DNA from: Acanthosoma haemorrhoidale
Taxonomy: Eukaryota; Arthropoda; Insecta; Hemiptera; Acanthosomatidae
Direction of reading: 5' to 3'
Assembly: GCA_930367205.1 (NCBI GenBank)
Contig: OV884014.1
Span: 115,699,768-115,763,767, forward strand
Length of the DNA stretch: 64,000 bases
Under the pieces are notes generated by a model that was not told the origin of the DNA, searched no databases, and saw nothing but the letters and a program-made list of their open reading frames with translations. The position numbers and the translations under genes were made by a program. The number at the start of each line of letters is the position of its first letter. Position 1 is the stretch's first letter. Positions 58,936 to 64,000 of the stretch are shown here, one piece after another.

Positions 58936-58974
58936 AGATAAAAGTATATATTAATTATTAAGAGTCATAGAAAA

Positions 58975-59045
58975 AATACCTGGCAAGGGACCTCACTTAC
59001 ATGAAATGCGGGGCCTCTGCCAATTGAGCCACCATGCCACCACGT
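58975..59045 (-). repeat. tRNA-like sequence, possible SINE head
   Basis: The reverse strand has GTGGCTCAATTGGCAGAGG, a good pol III A-box/D-arm match, but the expected B-box is degenerate (GAGGTCCCTTGCC). Likely a tRNA-derived SINE relic, not a working tRNA. Confidence 0.35.
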
Positions 59046-59509
59046 TTGACGACCTTCCAAACCATGCTCTAATAGTTGCATGACCATCTTGGCCGTCAAG
59101 ATTCCTTGCCAGCATTTCCTAGAAGTTATTAGTTCTCGCTAATGAAACGAGGAAGGTTTTTTCTTCTTCCAAGCGGGCCAGTGATAAAATTCTTCTGTGA
59201 CATGGGAGCTAATTGGAATCGGCAAGCAGTCAGTCCCTTTGACAAATTACAGGGCTTGAGATTCCTGCGGCGGCCGCCTCTCATCAGAGCTCTTACTCCT
59301 GGCCATCACAATCCCTTCCGAGTAAAGCAGATTTAATGCGAAAGATAAGCTGGTCTTGCGGCAGTGGCCATTGTCGTGGCTTTGCAATGGGATTCCCACT
59401 GTTGAGACATCACGCTGTCCTGTACCTTTGACGGTTCAATTTATTATATAAGAAGACAGTTTTAGATGTGTAACCACCATCCTTTTTAAATCCGTAAGCT
59501 GCACATACA
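59046..59509. other. unassigned, GC-richer
   Basis: A plus open frame at 59142-59336 with no recognised motif. A NotI-type GCGGCCGC lies at about 59270. Confidence 0.4.
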
Positions 59510-59762
59510 TACTGGGTCGGAGGGGTGATTAGGGACTAGTGTATGGGAAACAACTGTGTACCAGTGGGGACTGGAACTAAAGCTGAGACATATGTGAATA
59601 TGAGAAGGGTTGTTTCAGGAGTTGGGAGAGATGCGATCGCTTACTAAAAAAATAACAAGAAACACCAGTGACTTCCATGAAGTCCCGAGGCAGGTATACA
59701 CTAGAAGGCGCTTTTATCCTTATATGTAATATTAGGATTACAATATTCTTAGCATTATATAA
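59510..59762 (-). repeat. family C short interspersed repeat, copy 5 (diverged)
   Basis: Reverse orientation. CATACTGGGTCGGAGG, AAGCTGAGACATATGTGAAT, AGTGACTTCCATGAAGTCC and GGCAGGTATACA blocks are in the family order. The 3'-terminal AATAAAGC part is missing. This is the most diverged of the five. Confidence 0.7.
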
Positions 59763-59816
59763 CTTGACGATAATCTACTTCCTAGAAGCAATTTTTTTTT
59801 AGAATTAATTTAGGCC

Positions 59817-60220
59817 TCCCTTCCATGTTCATGAAATTCCGTATTAACCTATCCAACCACCCTAATCCCCTAGCACAGTCATTGCACTGCACCACTCATC
59901 CCTACAATCCTCCTCGGATATTGCGGCAGTGGCCTCGTGGCCTGCTGTAAATACGTAGAGTTCTGAGCGTATGTGGCTCTCACGCTCTTGGTCCCGCCTC
60001 GTGTCCGGAAAGTGGGGGACACCCCAACACTCCGCCTCCTCTTTCGCATGCGGGGGAGGTGACATCCATGTGGACTTGAGAGGCCTCTGGCCTGTTTGTG
60101 AATACTGTACGAATGAGCGAGTGAATGAAAATTATAAATATGGTATGAATGAGAACATTTATCACAATTACATATTGCCTAGTAAGGTATAATGTAATTT
60201 TATTGCAATAAAGAAGTTTC
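59817..60220 (+). repeat. LINE family A, 5'-truncated copy
   Basis: Starts CCATGTTCATGAAATTCC in the coding tail, has a ~60-bp deletion around 59955, and ends AATAAAGAAGTTTCAATA. Confidence 0.9.
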
Positions 60221-61433
60221 AATATTTAATTTATGTCCAATATTTACATAATAAAAATAATCTTATGCTAATACACAAGGCATCTCTTTTATTAACGATG
60301 AACAGCTGAAAGTTATATGTAAATTTGTAACGATCTCAGGCAGGAATGGCCATTTTTAACTCTAAAGCGTGTTTGCCTTTATAGAAATCTATTTTCAATA
60401 TTTATATAATATAAATAACCTTATATCTCATATGCTAATATGCAATGCATATAGATGCCTGCTCTAAAATCAACTTACATCACCGCTCTTGATTATGAAT
60501 AGTCTTTATTTAAAAAAATGCAGGAGAAAAAAAAAACTAGATGCTAATAGAAAAACCTGTTAGCAATATTTTGAAGTAATGGATTCTCGCTACAGTTACT
60601 TTTACAAATAGTTTTTATACTTATCGCTTTGAAAATATCTTGAATATAATGAGCTTTGGATAAGTCGTGGTTTATTAATAGTTATTATTAGTGATATTTA
60701 GTAATAATTATTAGCTGTGTTGTGTATGTAGCTGACTATGTGGCAGTAAATTTATTATTTATTTCACTAAACAAATATGCATACAATTTCTATCTAATGT
60801 ATTCAGCTCTTTAATAAAATCACAATAAAATGATATAATGTAATTTTTGTGGTGTGATTTCACACTTTAGCTCATATATATTGTTACTTCATCATTTTGT
60901 TGCCAATTGAGCTTGTCACATTATTTTTATTTGAAGTGTTTCTCCTTTATGAATGAATTACCAGATGATAGTAATCTGATTACATCATAAACTTCGTATA
61001 TTTTAGATAAACTTTTTGTAGTCAGGTCTACATTTAGTCTACACAATTAGTTTTTGAACTAATTAAAACCATTAATTAAACTTTGAAAGCTTGATTCTAT
61101 ACGATAATAAGTATTTTAGACGATTTTTCATTATCTATTTACTTATTAAGCTATTATTTTCTGAGCTCTCCTGAATCATTTCCTTGGGTGACCTATCTTC
61201 ATTTTGTTTTCGGACTTAGAGGATGCAACGTCAGTTGAAATAGTTTTTGAAGAGTTTTTCTATTGATTACAGTTGTAGACACCAGTATAGAAGAAGTGTT
61301 ACCATCTTGAACCCTCATCTTTGCTCATACATATGTTCTTTTTTCCCCTAATTGGAACGAGTGTTCCGCAGACTACAGATACCCTCAATTAAACGGGTTA
61401 GAACACCAGGTCTCAGGATTTGTGTTCATTATA
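60221..61433. other. AT-rich spacer
   Basis: No gene recognised. Confidence 0.5.
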
Positions 61434-62285
61434 AAGGGTGCATTAAATTAATGCAAGATTTCATTTAAATAGAAAACACAGTCTTTAGTATTTTTGTTGT
61501 TATTTTTTTTATTGCATTATAAAGTAAATAGGATAAGGTTATTTATGGAATAACACATCGGGCAAATGGCCTCCACGACTTTGCTGGCACATACGCACTC
61601 TTTTGTCGAAATTTTCCATGACCATTTCGCATAACTGTGGTTGAATTTCGTTGATGCAGCGTTGAATGGCCTCTTTTAATGCACGGGTGTATGTTGGCTT
61701 GTTGACATACACCTTTGACTTCAAATAACCCCATAAAAAGAAATCTAAAGGTGTTAAATCACACGATCTAGGGAGCCAATTCTGATCACCGGAACGAGAG
61801 AGTACACGACCTGGAAATGTCTCATGCAGTATTTGAATTGTTTCATGGGCTGTATGGCATGTGGCACCATATTGTTGAAATCACATATTGGCCACATCAA
61901 TATCATCCAATTTCGACACAAAGAACTGTGTTTACGACGCCGAATTGATGTTCCTGGATTTTCAACAACACTGTCAAGCACTGCTTCGATATTGACATTT
62001 GAACGGCTTGTTTTGGACGACCAGTGTGTTTAGTGTCTCCAACTGACCCAGTCTCCCTAAATTTTTCAATTAATCTCTTCACTGTTGATGAAGTCAAAAC
62101 ACTATTCCGACCATATTTTGTATGACATTTTCGAACTGCGGCCGCCAAACTTTCATTATTTTTTAGGTAATGTTCAACAATAAAGACACGTTGTTCTATC
62201 GTGTAACGCTCCATTTTTACTTTACTTCACTTTACTACACAAATGGTGGCAAATTCAAATCTTGCGTTAATTCTGGGACACCCTT
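61434..62285 (-). mobile_element. deleted Tc1/mariner-superfamily element (about 0.85 kb)
   Basis: Inverted ends AAGGGTGCATTAAATTAATG / AAGGGTGTCCCAGAATTAAC with a shared GCAAGATT, flanked by TA on both sides (61432-61433 and 62286-62287). Confidence 0.88.
61545..62214 (-). pseudogene. Tc1/mariner-type transposase relic, catalytic Asp replaced by Tyr
   Basis: From ATG 62214 the minus strand reads MERYTIEQRVFIVEHYLKNN, TSSTVKRLIEKFRETGSV and HTGRPKQ, an N-terminal helix-turn-helix, followed by NPGTSIRRR. It then jumps over the region with the first catalytic aspartate. In another frame it continues FQQYGATCHTAHETIQ, where the family has FQQDGATCHT: the second aspartate is a tyrosine, and a stop stands just before it. 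LTPLDFFLWGYLKSKVYVNK keeps the third acidic position, and the C-terminus is MENFDKRVRMCQQSRGGHLP. The mid-protein deletion removes perhaps 120 residues. Dead element. Confidence 0.88.
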
Positions 62286-62287
62286 TA

Positions 62288-63379
62288 ATTGTTAATTCTG
62301 CTATCGATGTTGAAATCCGTTATAGATACAATATGACTGATGTTTAAAGCGTACTGACTAATAATTCTTATCTAATATTCTTAGTTTTTTTATTAGCACT
62401 AAACTGTATCCTCTTATGACCTGTCCGTTATAAAAAAGGGCGGTGCTACTCGAAACAGAAAAAAAATTAACAAAGGGGCAGGTGGTAGGCAGGCAATAGG
62501 TTTCTGTCATTTGTACTAGACGCATCGCCAGAGCTATCTGAGGCTTAGTGACCATCGACTTACTAATGTAAGTTGATAAAGAAAAAAACTGTAAAAAAAA
62601 AAAGACTACTTGAAGTTCTAATCCTGTTAGGGTTCTAATCCGCTTGTAACATATTTTTTGCCTCAGGTGTGAGCTCTTTCAATGAACCTAAGGTAAGGTA
62701 ACTCCTTGTAAGAACCCATTACCTATCAGATTACGACTATTTTACCTTTCACCAAAGACATTACCGGTGGTGTATATCCCCCCAAAAAAACTAGCAATTT
62801 ATAATGTTGATTGAATATTAGAGATTTGATGAAATGATAAGAAAAAAAATAACTTTATACCGGGGCATTGTCCCCTAAGAATAACAAATATGTCAAGCTA
62901 CATAAAAAATACAAAACCTTAAGCAGATTTGATAAGCTTATGAATAATAAATACTGTGTTCAAATGTATAATGTGATGTGCTATGTACGTATGATATTAT
63001 TGCAAAGAACTAACAGCAACAAAAATGAATAAATAACAGAATAACAGAATAATAATGATGAATTATATACTGTTAGGTTAGAGGGAGTTAAGGAGCTGGT
63101 AGCGTGTATCAACATAGGAGTACTTGGTAGTTCCATTGATTAATTGTCAGTGTGTGGTTTCCAAAGTATATAGTTTCGGTACCATTGAATTTGAAGAATT
63201 GATGTTTATCAAAGAAATTACACATAACCTAATAATTTGCTAGGTGAAAAAAGTCTTAATTAGTAAAGCATATTACAAATATTACCCCATTCAATATAGT
63301 TAATTACTCGCTAGCTTTCTTCATTTCTATCTTTGCCAGGATCAGTAACTATCCTTTGTGGTGAGTAAGATTTAGGCAT
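62288..63379. other. AT-rich spacer
   Basis: No gene recognised. CCTCAG followed by GTGTGA near 62664-62675 is only a weak splice-like junction. Confidence 0.5.
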
Positions 63380-63700
63380 TATCAGATGCAAATATATGTG
63401 TTGGGTAAGGCCTCGGGCGCTGGTTGGGGGTGGTGTATGGAACACGGGGCGTTGCTCAAGGGCTTTCGTCAGCTGTGATTCCTCTCTTGTTTTATATTCA
63501 CCGACGGCAGAGAGATTCGTGAACCGTTGTGACATTCAGCGCCAGCTCGTTCGGTGCCTCGCCCTCGTCGTCCATGAATATTTCATACCGCCCTGGGCCT
63601 GGCTGAGAATGTTTTGGCCGCTACCAGCGCAGCAGATGAGGGGCATTGCACCGTTCGGGGGTTTTCCGCTTAGCTGTTTGGATCATTAATTAGAGCGGGT
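63380..63700. other. GC-rich island, unrecognised
   Basis: The most GC-rich block of the window's last 4 kb. Open frames exist on both strands (plus 63396-63689, minus 63311-63535) but neither shows a known motif. ATGAATATTTCATACCGCCC and GGATCATTAATTAGAG suggest regulatory rather than coding content. An exon of an unknown gene cannot be excluded. Confidence 0.25.
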
Positions 63701-64000
63701 GTTTTTCAAGGAGCCGTACTCAGCCCCACCTTTCTTTTATTATATTATGTTAAGGTTTCAGAATTCATTGAATTAGGAGTTATACTGAGGGGTTAGAAAT
63801 ATGAAGGTTACAACATAATCCATTGAAGCCTGAAATAAATTATACACACTACTGCCAGTTGATACCACCAGGGACTATCTAGTAAGATAGGTGTGCACTA
63901 TAAGACTATAAACATACAAAATGCAACTAGCTTAAAGAAGTTCACCTTCGACGAATGTACCACTATTCAGAAATTCCCAAATTTATTTAGAATTGCAAAC
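63701..64000. other. AT-rich end of window
   Basis: Nothing recognised. Confidence 0.5.

Noticed and set aside
1..64000. Prokaryotic features (operons, CRISPR, IS elements, riboswitches, Shine-Dalgarno sites)
   Set aside because: Composition, lack of long ORFs and the eukaryotic retrotransposon/mariner content rule out a bacterial or phage origin.

Overview
This is AT-rich eukaryotic genomic DNA, most likely from an insect or other arthropod. The evidence is the repeat content: many diverged mariner/Tc1 transposon lineages, two Jockey-clade LINE families with numerous 5'-truncated copies, RTE- and CR1/L2-like LINE tails, and a pogo/Tigger-like remnant. I found no bacterial-style genes, no CRISPR array, no rRNA or intact tRNA gene, and no convincing exon of a host protein-coding gene. 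Species cannot be named from the sequence.

Layout. 0-11 kb: mariner relics at 0.3, 2.9 and 4.7 kb, LINE family A copies (2.1, 7.0 kb), a LINE family B copy (9.0 kb), and family C short repeats (5.4, 10.3, 10.8 kb). 11-20 kb: mostly single-copy AT-rich DNA with two more family B copies (13.4, 15.2 kb) and a homeodomain-site-rich block (17.5-17.9 kb). 20-25 kb: family A copy, a local 360-bp direct duplication, a 69-bp satellite abutting a mariner relic whose catalytic motif is tandemly amplified, and a reverse family A fragment. 25-31 kb: mostly single-copy, with a recursive-splice-site-like sequence at 27108/27109. 31.6-35.4 kb: a long inverted repeat invaded by two different mariners. 35-48 kb: RTE-type LINE with target-site duplication, families A, B, D and E, a CR1/L2-like tail, and a pogo-like relic. 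48-60 kb: mostly single-copy DNA with a second recursive-splice-site-like sequence at 53637/53638 and more family A, C and D copies. 60-64 kb: a deleted Tc1/mariner element and a GC-richer terminal block.

Interpretation. Nothing here looks like an operon or a working multi-gene system. The best overall reading is a stretch of a very long intron, or an intergenic desert, filled with dead transposons. Two plus-strand sites of the form polypyrimidine-CAG|GT, 26.5 kb apart and with no exon between or around them, resemble recursive splice sites (ratchet points) of giant insect introns. Together with several AT-homeobox-site-rich islands they suggest a large intron of a plus-strand, possibly developmental, gene. 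That is inference; RNA data or cross-species alignment would decide it. All transposase and reverse-transcriptase copies seen are fragmentary, frameshifted or missing catalytic residues, so none looks autonomous.
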